DNA from: Mesostigma viride
Taxonomy: Eukaryota; Streptophyta; Mesostigmatophyceae; Mesostigmatales; Mesostigmataceae
DNA length: 52,255 nt
Reading direction: 5' to 3'
Assembly (NCBI GenBank): GCA_009746045.1
Contig: RPFO01001478.1
Span: 1-52,255, forward strand
The stretch's first letter is position 1; the number at the start of each line of letters is the position of its first letter. This document shows, one piece after another, positions 8,809 to 18,501 of the stretch. The translations under genes and the position numbers were made by a program. Below the pieces are notes generated by a model. That model saw only the letters and a program-made list of their open reading frames with translations, was not told the origin of the DNA and ran no database searches.

Positions 8809-9388
8809 TGGAAGAGACGGCCCAGGTGGCCGAACAGGCGCAGGTCAAGGCGGAGGAGGCGATCGTGAATCAGCCGACGCCCGACAAGGTGTCCGTGAAG
8901 GATCTCGACGGCACGCTCGTCGACGTCCGATGCGGGGCCGCGGACGCGATGGCCAGCTCTCTCGTGGACATGTGGAAAACGGGGCAGTTCAAGGTCATCC
9001 CTCGCGACTCGTTTGCTTTCGCCAAATGCCACGCGGCCTCCGACGCGCTGCGATCCAAGTTCGAGGACCCCGCCAACGCGTTGACGGCGGACGTTCGCAA
9101 GAAGAAGATCGCGGACTACGTCCGGGTCTGCGAGCCACGGGGAGTCCCGCCGACCTGGAGATGGCGCGCCAGTTCCGCGACCGGTTCGCGGAGGTCGGAC
9201 TCTTCGCCACTCCGGAGGAGTTGTGGCAGCTTTCCGCGCCGGCCGATCCGTCCGCGGCCGTACCCGAGGAGTCGGCGACGACCGAGAAGAAGGAAGACGG
9301 GTACCGTACCGAAAACATCGTCGCGGTCGCGGGGATCCTCGTGGTCGTCGTCGCGCTCGTCTCGGCGTTCCTGTTCTCCAGGAAGTAG
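8808..9388 (+). CDS. C-terminally membrane-anchored protein, frameshifted
   Basis: The ATG at 8808 overlaps the previous stop (TGATG). The N-terminus is acidic and Ala/Gln-rich (MEETAQVAEQAQVKAEEAIV), followed by a soluble domain with KFEDPANALTADVRKKKIAD. Near 9131-9145 one base is missing or extra, and the continuation is ADLEMARQFRDRFAEVGLF, a Pro/Ala linker, and a terminal membrane segment (IVAVAGILVVVVALVSAFLF) before RK and the stop at 9388. This is a tail-anchored topology. It may be the C-terminal half of the duplicated protein if the C13 run is miscounted. Family unknown. Confidence 0.55.
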
Positions 9389-9494
9389 GATAAATATCTG
9401 CGCTATCGTTGATCGTGGCCCCTCGATGGTGGTGCTGCTCCCGCCCGAGTCTAGCCGAGCCGATTTTTCTTCTGCGACAACTTCGAGGATCCAG

Positions 9495-9865
9495 ATGAAC
9501 AGTGCCGGAAACGTGACGCGTGGCGTGACCGAGGAGAACGTCCGCAACTCCGCTCGCGCCAGGATCGCCAAGCCGGCGGCGGGCGGATTCTTCTCGAGCC
9601 CTCTGTTCATCGCGATCGCCGCGGTCGCGGTCATCGCGATCGTCATCTGGAAACCGTGGAGCGCGCGTTCCGGCGACGGAGGCGGCGGCGGCGAGTGCGT
9701 CACCGGGATGGTGTGCGGGTCCGAGACCGCCCCTTCGTACGGCGCGGCGGCGGGTCTTCTCACAGCACGCAGGCCTTCCGCATGGGACAGGCCTCCGGAG
9801 TGACGAGCGGGATGCTGTCGGGCGACTACGATTCGACCTTCTCCGCTCTCCTGAACGCGCCCTGA
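9495..9865 (+). CDS. Small single-pass membrane protein, frameshifted
   Basis: About 123 residues start MNSAGNVTRGVTEENVRNSA, with one membrane segment (LFIAIAAVAVIAIVIW, residues about 37-52) and then a Gly-rich, Cys-containing segment. At about 9755 the frame shifts, and the rest is SSHSTQAFRMGQASGVTSG... with stop at 9865. The 106 bases before the ATG hold an AT-rich box (GGATAAATATC at 9388-9398) and no other gene. It lies in a run of three same-strand membrane-protein genes, likely virion envelope or inner-membrane proteins. Confidence 0.55.
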
Positions 9866-9889
9866 TAAAATTGTGTCCTGTATCTATAA

Positions 9890-10493
9890 ATGCCCCCCAG
9901 CGCGTCTGCGTTAACGGATGCCCTCCGGGGCGCCGACGAACTGAAGACCGCCACCACGGCGGCCGACGCTGCCGCCGACGCGAAGAAGACGACCGAGATC
10001 GCCAAGGAAATCGAGAGGCTTCAGGCTCTCCAGAAGGCCGAGCAGGCCAGCGCGGCCGGCAAGTCGGCGGACGCCGTCAGCGAGGCCGCCTCGAAGAGTT
10101 TCAGGGAGAGAGCGACCGACTTTGCGAGGCGGTACGGCGTGGAGGCCGTCGGAGGGGCTTTCGCCACCGTCGCCGGCATGTTGATCGTGAACTCTGTGTT
10201 CAACAAGAACGACGATAAGGAAGGAGGCGCGGGGGATGGGACGGGCGGGGGACGAAGAGGAGGGCGGCGGGTCTATCGCGGACAAAATCAAGAGTGTCAT
10301 AATTGTCCTGTTGGTCATTACGGTCGTAATTGGAATCATTTATTATTCTTGGAAAAAACGTACGGATTCATCCGCAGGAACAAACGTAACCGTGCAAGCC
10401 AACTTCGAGCCTATGCCATACAACATGCCGTACTACGCTCCTCCCCCTACCGCTAGCAATATGCCGTTCAACAGGACGGCGATGACAGGGTGA
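9890..10493 (+). CDS. Membrane protein with helical Ala-rich N-terminus, frameshifted
   Basis: The ATG at 9890 abuts a CTATAA box. The first 115 residues are Ala/Lys/Glu-rich helix (AKEIERLQALQKAEQASAAG), then a weakly hydrophobic segment (VGGAFATVAGMLIVNSVF). After a G-rich frameshift at about 10240-10262, the product continues with a strong membrane segment (SVIIVLLVITVVIGIIYYSW), KKR, and a Pro/Tyr/Met-rich tail (NMPYYAPPPTASNMPFNR). The stop at 10493 is directly adjacent to the stop of the opposite-strand reductase (10494). Total about 200 residues; family unknown. Confidence 0.55.
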
Positions 10494-13400
10494 TCACTTC
10501 ACGGGGCAAGCCCCGCCGACACAATCCGAGGCAGCGCCCGGCTCCTCGTCCACATGCATGATGCCTTTGTAGTTCACGGGACGCAGCGACTCCTTGTACG
10601 CGTCGAAGCGGGCCTTGGTAACCACTTCCTGGGGCAGGTACGCGTATCCCAGATCGGCGGCGTTCTTGGTCGGGTCCGCCCGCAGCAAGAACGAGACGCC
10701 GACGTACTCGTCCCAGTGCGCGTTGAGCCAGTCCAGGATGGACTCGATCTCGGAGGGGTCGTACGAGATCGTGCAGCTGACGTTTTGCTCGACGTACGAG
10801 TTCATCAGGTCGCGGTACCGCTCGAGTTGCTCGACGGCCGTCTCCGTGTTCACCTCGACCTCCTCCTTCGTCCCGTCCTTGCGCGTCACCCACTTCTTCG
10901 TGAAGGGGACGGAGTCGTACGACACCGGGAACGTGACGAGCACGGACTCCGGCTCGAAGGGCTTGTCCACGATCTTGTACCCCGCGTCCGCGAACCGGGC
11001 GACCAGCGGGTCGTGCTTCGAGTACGTGATGTTGTTGAAGATGTACCGCCCGAGCGGCTTGTGCACTCCCTCGGGCACCTCGCCCCACTGCCGCGTGGAC
11101 ATGATCTTCGACAGGGTCCCGCTGGGCTTGATGCACGTCACGTTCTTCGGCAGAGGGGTCTTCAACTCGTAGGCCATGGAGTACGCCGCGGACACCGCGA
11201 TGTTCTTCATGCGGCGGTAGTCGTAGGTCTTCAAGTCGGGTCGGGACACGACGCCGGTCAACCCGACTCCGCATAAACGGAGGAAGAAGTTGTTCAGATG
11301 CCACGCTTCTTGCAGGATCTCGTCGCGAAGATCGACGAGTGTCTGGCGTAGTTCATGCGCGCGGCAAGGACGAGCGCACGCTCCAGTCCGGCCTTGTCGC
11401 CCGCGCGGAATGCCGCCAGGTTGATCTCGCTCAGGTTGCAGAAAGACTTGTTTCCGAGGAGGATTTCACTGCACAAGAACGACATCGGACAAGGCCAGTG
11501 CGTCGAAGTTCACCGTATTTGTCACACAGATACCCTAATTGCTGAATAGACTTTCCTAATATCTCGAAGTATGGGTAGAGTGTATCGAGGTCGATATTGT
11601 CTTCCCAATATCTCGTGATTTCGGTGTCTATTTGTTTGGTGTCGTCGGTCGACAGACAAAATCTGTGATATCCATCGGATCTACATCCACTCTCGGATAC
11701 ACAACTAGACAAAGGGCCGGAATATGCCCATTCTCGCAACTCTTCCTCTTCGTCCTTTTGTAATATGTCTGTGCATATAGCCGGGCCGTCCAAAGGAGGT
11801 TCGACAGCCCAACATTGAAAGTGAAGGCATGCCAATGCCTCGTCGAGACTCCTCGGAATCAACATATTCGTATCGACGCCATCTTCATTTACATAGCGAG
11901 GGACATCTTCATACCACCCGTCCAATGAAAGGATATCCATATTATCTCTACAAAACCAACGCGTTCCCATGTCCAAAAGGCCTACTCTCTAGCTATGCTA
12001 TATTCCCATGGAAATAAACGCATTTCATCCTCACCAACATGGATTGACGCCCTTCGTCCACGGCGCCCGTTTCAGAGCCGATTCGATATTCAGCATGCCG
12101 GGCTCGGACCCGCCCGATTCTTGCATGATCTGGAAGATCTCCTCGAGCTGCGCCCTCGTCGGCTTGGACGAGAAGACCAGACTGTTGTTCGACTGCTGGC
12201 GATGGGAATTCTCGATCCACCAATCCTTTTTCGCGTAGGCGAACTCTTTCCACTCCGCCGAGCCGTACTCGCATAGCGCGATCTCCGCCGAACGACGGCT
12301 GCTCAACATCGTTCCGAGGTGGTTCACGATATCCACGATGTCCATCTTCGACAAGAGCTGGTCCGCGCGTTTGGACATCAGCCGGGCGATCTTCTCGAAA
12401 GCCCGCGCGATCTGCGCGTCGCCAGAACTCTGCAAACCGCCAAAAATAATGTGCATAGTGGGTATGATAAGAATGAAAACCGCCACGGCCACCAAGCGTG
12501 CCAAACGAACGCGACCCGCGCGCCGCCGCGCAAACATCGCGTGAGGGCGGACAACGAGGGCGGCACGGCCGAGGCCGGCGCGGCCAAGTCCGGCGCGGCC
12601 AAGTCCGGCGCGGCCAAACGCGGCCGTGCCCCCGCAATTCCGCAAGCCCATGCGAGGGTGGCGACCTTCACGGAAATGTTAGACTTGTCCAACGAAGACA
12701 TCGACAAGGCGTTCGAACGCGAACTACAGATCGAGAGAATGGCAAAAGACTTCACCAAGTCCGAGTTGAAAAAACGCGGCGTTCCTAAATCGGACATATC
12801 CAAAGAGGTGAATCAGGGCAACGCAATGTGCGCAAATTGATGCTAGACACGACGCTGTTCACCGATCGCGGATTGGCCGACAGGCGGAAAGGGATGGTGG
12901 CTTTTGATGCAAGGGAAAGGGAGCGGAAGCGAAAGTTCGATCAGAACAGACTCGACGCCATTTACACCGCTAACATGAAAAGCATTTACGGGAGCAAGAA
13001 AAGGAAGAAACAGGATGACTTGTTCCTGGCCGAGTTGTTGAAAAATTAGACGGACCCACCTGCCAACAATATCCCGCCAGTCGCTCGCCGGCGGGTCTGA
13101 TCTCTGTCAGGTCGATGATCAATGTCTTGGCGGGGAACTTTCCCGCCATCAGTTTGCCCGCCGCCTTGGCCCACGCGATCGCCGAGTCGCCCACGCTGAC
13201 CGTCCACGTGCGCGTGTCCTCGTCGTAGGTCTCCTTGTTGATCTCGCGTCCGCCCTTGCACGTCCTCGTGGACCGGATGACCCGGATATCATCGATCGGG
13301 TTGGCAAAACCGTTCAGCGTGCCGACCACGGGATTGAACCCCACTCCGGTGCCTTGGAGGAGGAGCCACAGGACGTCCACGATGTCGTACACCGTCTCCA

Positions 13401-13710
13401 CCTGGGTGAAAGCGCAGTTGAACATGCACGATTCGCGGCGGCGAGAGAGCTGCGTCCCGCCCAGCCACAGCGTCCTCCCCGCGGGGGCGATGCGGCGGTT
13501 GAGGATGAGCCGACTCAACTCGTCGAGCTCCTTCTCCTCGTCGGCCGTCAGCGGGGCGTCCTTGGCTCGGATCCAGAGCCAGCGCTGGTGGTCGATCACC
13601 CGTGCGACGACCTGGTCCCAACTCTCGAGTCCTCCCGACCCGTCGTCGAGCGGACGGTGGTACGTCCGCAGCGCGATCGCGGTCGCGCGGTCCGACGGGT
13701 TGACCTCCAT
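10494..13710 (-). CDS. nrdJ: Class II (adenosylcobalamin-dependent) ribonucleotide reductase, interrupted by two predicted introns
   Basis: It reduces ribonucleoside triphosphates to deoxynucleotides with adenosylcobalamin as radical generator, as in the monomeric RTPR of Lactobacillus and Euglena. Exon 1 (13710-13060) carries RRIAPAGRTLWLGG and the redox motif SCMFNC. Exon 2 (12429-12035) carries RRSAEIAL and ends at NPC, the thiyl-radical Cys. Exon 3 (11468-10494) carries E-I-L-L, FCNLSE, NVTCIKPSGTLSKI and the C-terminal redox pair CVGGACPVK. Joining at GT-AG sites keeps frame and RTPR spacing: RLAG-YCWQ meets SSGD in phase 0, and NPC meets C-E-I in phase 2. One base appears missing in exon 3 near 11343. 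The length of about 673 residues is close to the family norm. All catalytic Cys and the Glu are present. Confidence 0.85.
11431..11976 (-). CDS. Acidic 181-aa ORF inside reductase intron 2
   Basis: This same-strand ORF starts MDMGTRWFCRDNMDILSLDG and has a natural-looking amino-acid mix, strongly acidic (ILQKDEEEELREWAYSG, YWEDNIDLDTLYPYFEILG). It runs in a different frame from the reductase and past the predicted 3' splice site, so its last 25 or so codons overlap exon 3. No LAGLIDADG, GIY-YIG or HNH motif is visible, and acidity argues against a DNA-binding homing enzyme. It may be an intron-borne gene of unknown role, or a captured gene whose end is blurred by an indel. Confidence 0.4.
   Translation of the reverse strand: MDMGTRWFCRDNMDILSLDGWYEDVPRYVNEDGVDTNMLIPRSLDEALACLHFQCWAVEPPLDGPAICTDILQKDEEEELREWAYSGPLSSCVSESGCRSDGYHRFCLSTDDTKQIDTEITRYWEDNIDLDTLYPYFEILGKSIQQLGYLCDKYGELRRTGLVRCRSCAVKSSSETSLSAT
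11469..12034 (-). other. Predicted intron 2 of the reductase gene (566 nt, GT-AG)
   Basis: The 5' end reads TTG|GTGAGG and the 3' end TTCTTGTGCAG|TGAAATC, close to spliceosomal consensus with a pyrimidine-rich stretch before the AG. Without removal, the frame hits a TGA one codon after NPC-W. The segment is visibly richer in A/T than both flanking exons and lies at the most conserved active-site codons. It contains a sense ORF (11976-11431). Group I/II features were not evident by eye. Splicing is predicted, not observed. Confidence 0.7.
12430..13059 (-). other. Predicted intron 1 of the reductase gene (630 nt, GT-AG)
   Basis: The 5' junction is TGGCAG|GTGGGT and the 3' junction TTTGCAG|AGTTCTGG. 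The exons join as RLAGYCWQ-SSGDAQ, which aligns without gap to the K-G-F-G-G-T-A-S-G-P region of Lactobacillus RTPR. The intron interior is almost filled by a gene on the opposite strand (12473-13049), leaving 43 and 10 bases at its ends. Splicing is predicted only. Confidence 0.7.
12473..13049 (+). CDS. Antisense gene nested in reductase intron 1, basic, two frameshifts
   Basis: Three consecutive frames join into one plausible protein. A basic start (MKTATATKRAKRTRPARRRA, 12473) is followed by AAKSG repeats encoded by a 15-bp repeat (about 12577-12620). A helical part follows (MLDLSNEDIDKAFERELQIE, SELKKRGVPKSDISKEV). After a break near 12826 comes KLMLDTTLFTDRGLADRRKG to a Lys-rich end (GSKKRKKQDDLFLAELLKN, stop 13049). 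About 190 residues, highly charged, probably nucleic-acid binding or nuclear. No endonuclease motif is recognised. It lies wholly within the predicted intron on the opposite strand. Confidence 0.5.
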
Positions 13711-13816
13711 GGTTCTCGGACGAGAGACGCAGTCCTACCCCCGCGGGGGACATTTTATATCAACTCCCTGACGCGATCCGTGTCGTCTCGACGACGATGC
13801 CGACGTCACCGAGTTG

Positions 13817-16800
13817 TCACGGCGTGACGGTGAAGTAATCGTACCGCCCCACGGACTTCCAGTTCGTCGACGCGCTGAACGAGGGCCATTGGGCGGACGT
13901 CACGACGCGGCATGGAAGGTTCTGCGGTTCGAACATGCTTCCATACCCGCGCGTCTTCGCGAACTCGTCGACGACCGACGACACGATGTTCGGCCACCCG
14001 ACGTTCTGGAGGCCCATAAGCGCCGGAGTGGACGGAAACTGCCCGGACCGTACGGCGAAGTTCAAGTCGACGAGGTGCACGACCTCGCGGGTTCCGAGGG
14101 CGCTCGCGGTGCGGCGGGGGACGTTCACGGAGTTGAAATAGAGTTTGTTTTTATTCGGATAATCGGAAAGCACAACACCCCGGATCCCGTCTTCCACCAA
14201 CCCGGTGTACTGCAGCAATTCGGCGTTGTATGGCACGATCATGTACATCCCGCCGTCCATCCAGAAGTAGCTCTCGAGCTCGACGTACAGACTTAGTTTC
14301 AACAGGTAGTTGGTGTTCGTCGCGTTGTTGGACACGGTCGTTACCCAGACGAAGTACACGTTCTGGAACAGCGTGGTGTCCCACAGGACCCACTCGTCGG
14401 TCGGGGCCACGAACGGTTGGGTGCCCGGGGTCGCGGAGGTCGCGGCGAGCCGCGACACCGACGTCGTCGTCGACGTGTCGACCTTGTTGGCGAGCGACAA
14501 GACCACGTCCAGCGACGTGTCCGTGAGCGTGCCGAGGACGTTGCCCGTCAGACTCGTGCCGCTCGCGTCGTCGCTCGCCGGCAGCGGTTTGCCCAGGAGC
14601 GTGGAGGTGGTTGCCGACCCCTGCGTCTTCACGAACTGCAATGTCTCGTCGTCGTCGATGCGGAACCCGTAGGTCACTCGAGCGGCTGCGAGTCGTACTC
14701 GTTTGCGTACCGGAACATCTGCGTGTTGGCGATCTGATCCGCGGACATCGCGGGCGTCCCCCCCCCGCGGCGAGCGTGTCCACGAAACGCCAGTTCTTGA
14801 AACTCGCGTTGATCACCGCTCCGGACGTCCACGCGCGGCGGTAGCCGAGGTAGACGCCGCGCTCGGCCGCGACGGCGCTCATCTGCACGAGGGTGTTCGT
14901 CGCGACGGCCGCGTTGTCCATTGTGCGCCACCCGTTGGCCGTCATCGCGGGCGTCGCGCCGTTGATGTATAGGACGGGCGCCGTCGGCGTCAGGTGCACG
15001 CCGAGGACGAACTCGCTCGTGTCTACGACGGCCGCGGCCGTCTCGGTGTACGCATTGCCCGTGAACATTAGGATGCGCCCGCTGCGCCATACCCACACGC
15101 TGACGTAGGACCCGGCCGCGCTCGGGTTTCCGACGGTCAAGAGCTCGACCATGTTCGCGTTGGAGTCTGTCACGTTCGTCGCGGTCCACGGGGCCGTCAT
15201 AGGGGAAGTCACGACGCCGCCCGTCGCCGCCGCAAATGACGACACGGGCTTCACAATGCCACACACCAGGACGTTCGTGCCGCCTCTTGGGAACACGCTC
15301 GTGGAATTGTATTGGGACAACACGCCGGATCCGAACGTGGTGGACCAAAACCCGGGGCGGGTGACGTGATCAGGGATTCCCGGAACTTCCGTTCCATTGG
15401 TGATCCGGACGTAATCCACGGTCGTGCTCTGGTTGTGAGGCGCCCTGTTGATGGTTCCGAGACGAATGATCCTCCATTCATTCTTGATTGCGACATTGTG
15501 TACTCCAGGTCCTGGACCGACTGAAGAGGTGAGATGCGATTGAGTGACGTCTTGGTGGTTGAGCGGGATCTCGGAGTTGTCGTACCACACGCGAAACAAG
15601 TTCGTTAAAACGGTGGTAACGAGTCCGCCCGTATACGTGAGTCGCGCGAGGCGGAAGGTGTGATACTGCCCGTCGTTGGGCGCACCTGTGCCCGCTAAGG
15701 TGGTCAAAAGCGAATAGGGAAAGTAGATATATCGATCACCGTACCCGGTCCCTTGATTCGACTCTACGGAAATCGCCAAAGTGTTACTATCGGGGTGGTT
15801 GCATATCATACCAATACGCGCACCGGCACCGGTGCCGGTGTTATCTTGACCCATCATGAACACGTTAGCCTGAGTTGACGCGCCCGACGCGTTGAACTTC
15901 ATCCGGACTTCGACGGTCCAATTGCCAAACCCGTCGTTATCGCTCGCGCCCCGGGTGTTGAGTCCGACGATGGTGGCGAGGATCGTGTTCGCTCCGGTCG
16001 CGCTCGGGACGGACAGGCCTCGCACGCTACCGTCGGTGACGAGGCTCGACGTCCCCTGCGCAAACGTCGTGCTGTACGACTCACTACCGGTGTTCGCGTA
16101 CGTTCCGTTGAATTCGTACGCCCACATGAAACCGCCCGGAGAAGGGTAGGTCGTCGTGAGCCCGTTACTGAAACGGACGTATTCCACAGTACAAGTCTGA
16201 AACGTTGAATATCTTTGGGTGTGTCCAAGTCGAATGTAGTTGTACACACTTGTGATCGGTGGGTTGCAAAACCATGTCGAGCCAGTTGTCCACAAAAGAC
16301 CGATCGTGCTCGGCATAACGAGCGGGATCTCCATGTCGTCGTACCAAAAACGGAACAAGGCGGAAGGATCGGTATATTTCGCCCCCAACGCGGCACTGGC
16401 CGGAACTACGGATTTGCGAGCCAGACGGTATTTGTGGTAACTCCCGTTGCCGGGTAAGTTGTTCGATTTAAACGTGTTTAGCGTGGAAGAAGGAATGGAA
16501 AGTTGTTGATCGCCGTATTCATACGAGCCTCCATGCGATTCCGTACATATAAGGATACCCCCGCCGGAACTATACACCTGAATTCTGCGAGTGTTGCCGT
16601 CGAAACCCATCCACATGATGCTGAACGAGTTCGATCCCGTCGAAGCCACGCTCGCTTCCATCGTCCACTCGCCGTACCGTCATCGTCTAGAGTGCCCTTG
16701 GTGTTCAATCCGACCGCTCGTGCGTACGCCAAGTTGTTAGTACCGCTGCTGCCCGCCGGGAGAGTGATCACGCCGTTCGACACTGTGGCAGGTGCGGTGA

Positions 16801-18474
16801 CCGTGAAGGCCTCTTTACCCACCTGAGTGCCGTAGTTCGATGTACTGCTCCCGGTGTTCTGAACGTTGTTGGCGCTGTCGTTAAACCACTCGCCTAACCA
16901 CGAGTCTCCCCCCCTATGCTACTGTTACTTGAGACGTACGTCAGAGACGCGGAACCCGCCGAGTCAGCGGTCAGGTAAGGTCCCGCACCCGTATACGCCG
17001 CCAATTTCCACAAGTGCGGCTCGGTCGTCGCGCCGTTGCTGACGGGGAGTTCGCTGAGCGTCACGTTGGTCCCGGGCGCCTTCCTCCTCCCCGCGTCGAT
17101 CCACCTCGACAGCATCACCTGGCCGCCCCTCACGTGCCAGTACGACCCCGTCTCGTCCCCCCTCTCCTGCCCCGCGTTCTTCCGCCACCTCAGCGACCGT
17201 TCCGCCGCCTTGCCGTTGACGGCCCCGTCGCCCTCCACCACGATCCCCGCGCCGTCCGCGTCCGCGTTCGTCGTCGTCGCGTTCGACAGCACCAGCGTCT
17301 TGTCCAGCACCGTGACGTTCGCCGTGCTGGTGTTCGCGCTCGACAGCTCCCCGTCCACTTGCACCGTCCCCTTCACCTTGACCGCCCCGCTCGCCGGGTT
17401 CAAGAACAGGTCCCCGCGCGTCGTCCCGATCTTGCCGCCGTCGCGGTCCGTGCTGCGGAGGACCAAGTCCTTGTCCACGCGCACCGTGGCCGCGGAGGAA
17501 ACGAGGAGCGTGGGGTTCGACGTCGACACGCTCGAGTCGACAAACTTCACCTGCTCGACGGCCACGCACGATCCGGCGACGGCCGTGTCCCCCGTGATCC
17601 AGAGATTCCCGCCCGACGCGGCCGACGTCCTCTTCGCGCCCGAGATCGCGACCGCGTTGTCCGAGTACGAGTGCGGCTGGCTCGTCTCGGACTGCGCGGA
17701 CACCGCCGTCTTCTCGGACGTGGTCGGCCGCACGACGATCTTGGTGTCCGGGTCCGCGCCCTCATTCGCTATGGACGGGGCCAACGTCACACCGGACCTG
17801 GCGCCCAGACGCACCTCGCCCGTCGTCGATTTGTCCGCGGACACCCGCAACTGGGCGCTCGACCGGACTTCCATGTCGACCGCGCCGGAGTCGACGACGC
17901 CGCGCCACTGCGTCTTGGCGGTGGCGTTGGCGCCCCCCGCGAAGTTGTTGCCCGTGCCGTTGAACGCAAACCCGAACGCGATCTCCGGGTTCGCGATGTC
18001 GTTTTCCCTCTCGGCGCGCACGGACAGGATGGTCGGGGTCGGGACGACTGCGGTGTTCGTGACGGTCTGCGCCTGGCCGTGCGCGACGAACCGCGAGTCC
18101 TGCACGATGACCTCCTTCGTCGTGTCGAAGGGCATGAGCAGGAGGTGGTTCCCCGTGGATTTCAAGACGGTGTTTTTCGTCTCGGTCACGCCCGAATTCT
18201 TCGTGTAATCGGCGACGGGCCCGCTGTCGACCGTGACGTCCCCCGCGACCTGCAGGTCGCCGTGAATCACGACCTGGTTGACGGACGCGTCGGTGGTCGG
18301 AGGCGCGAGGGCGTCCACCGAGTTGCCGTTGACCGCGTTCGGGACGAGATCGATCTTCCCACCCGACAGGATCGTGATCCCCGACGAGAGGGAGGACGGG
18401 TCGGACCCGATTTCCTCGGAATACAGTTTCTTCAATCGGCCCGTTCTCAGTTCGCTCAGCGGGGTGGCGTTCAT
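13817..18474 (-). CDS. Giant fibre-like protein B with two lectin-like modules, several frameshifts
   Basis: About 1,550 residues. The start is MNATPLSELRTGRLKKLYSE. The N-terminal half is Ser/Thr/Val/Ala-rich beta repeats with recurrent DSGAVDMEVRSSAQLRVSAD, TGDTAVAGSCVAVEQVKFVD and GDLFLNPASGAVKVKG, typical of trimeric fibre or adhesin shafts. Two concanavalin/LamG-like modules follow (about 16,860-16,160 and 16,140-15,400), each with a FRxWYDxxEIPL strand and a V-x-Y-V-R-x-x-N-G end. Next come a YVSVWVWRSGRILMFTGN region and the C-terminal TYGFRIDDDETLQFVKTQGS domain ending at 13817. Frames break at about 16,890, 16,690, 14,765 and 14,685. It is collinear with the gene at 18502-21616. Likely virion surface attachment protein; inferred. 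Confidence 0.65.
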
Positions 18475-18501
18475 GTCCGTATAGAGTTGGACGCAGAGAT
18501 T

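Noticed and set aside
10494-13710. Inteins in the reductase
   Set aside because: Both insertions hit stop codons or frame changes at once, lack an N-terminal Cys block and a terminal H-N, and have clean GT-AG ends instead.
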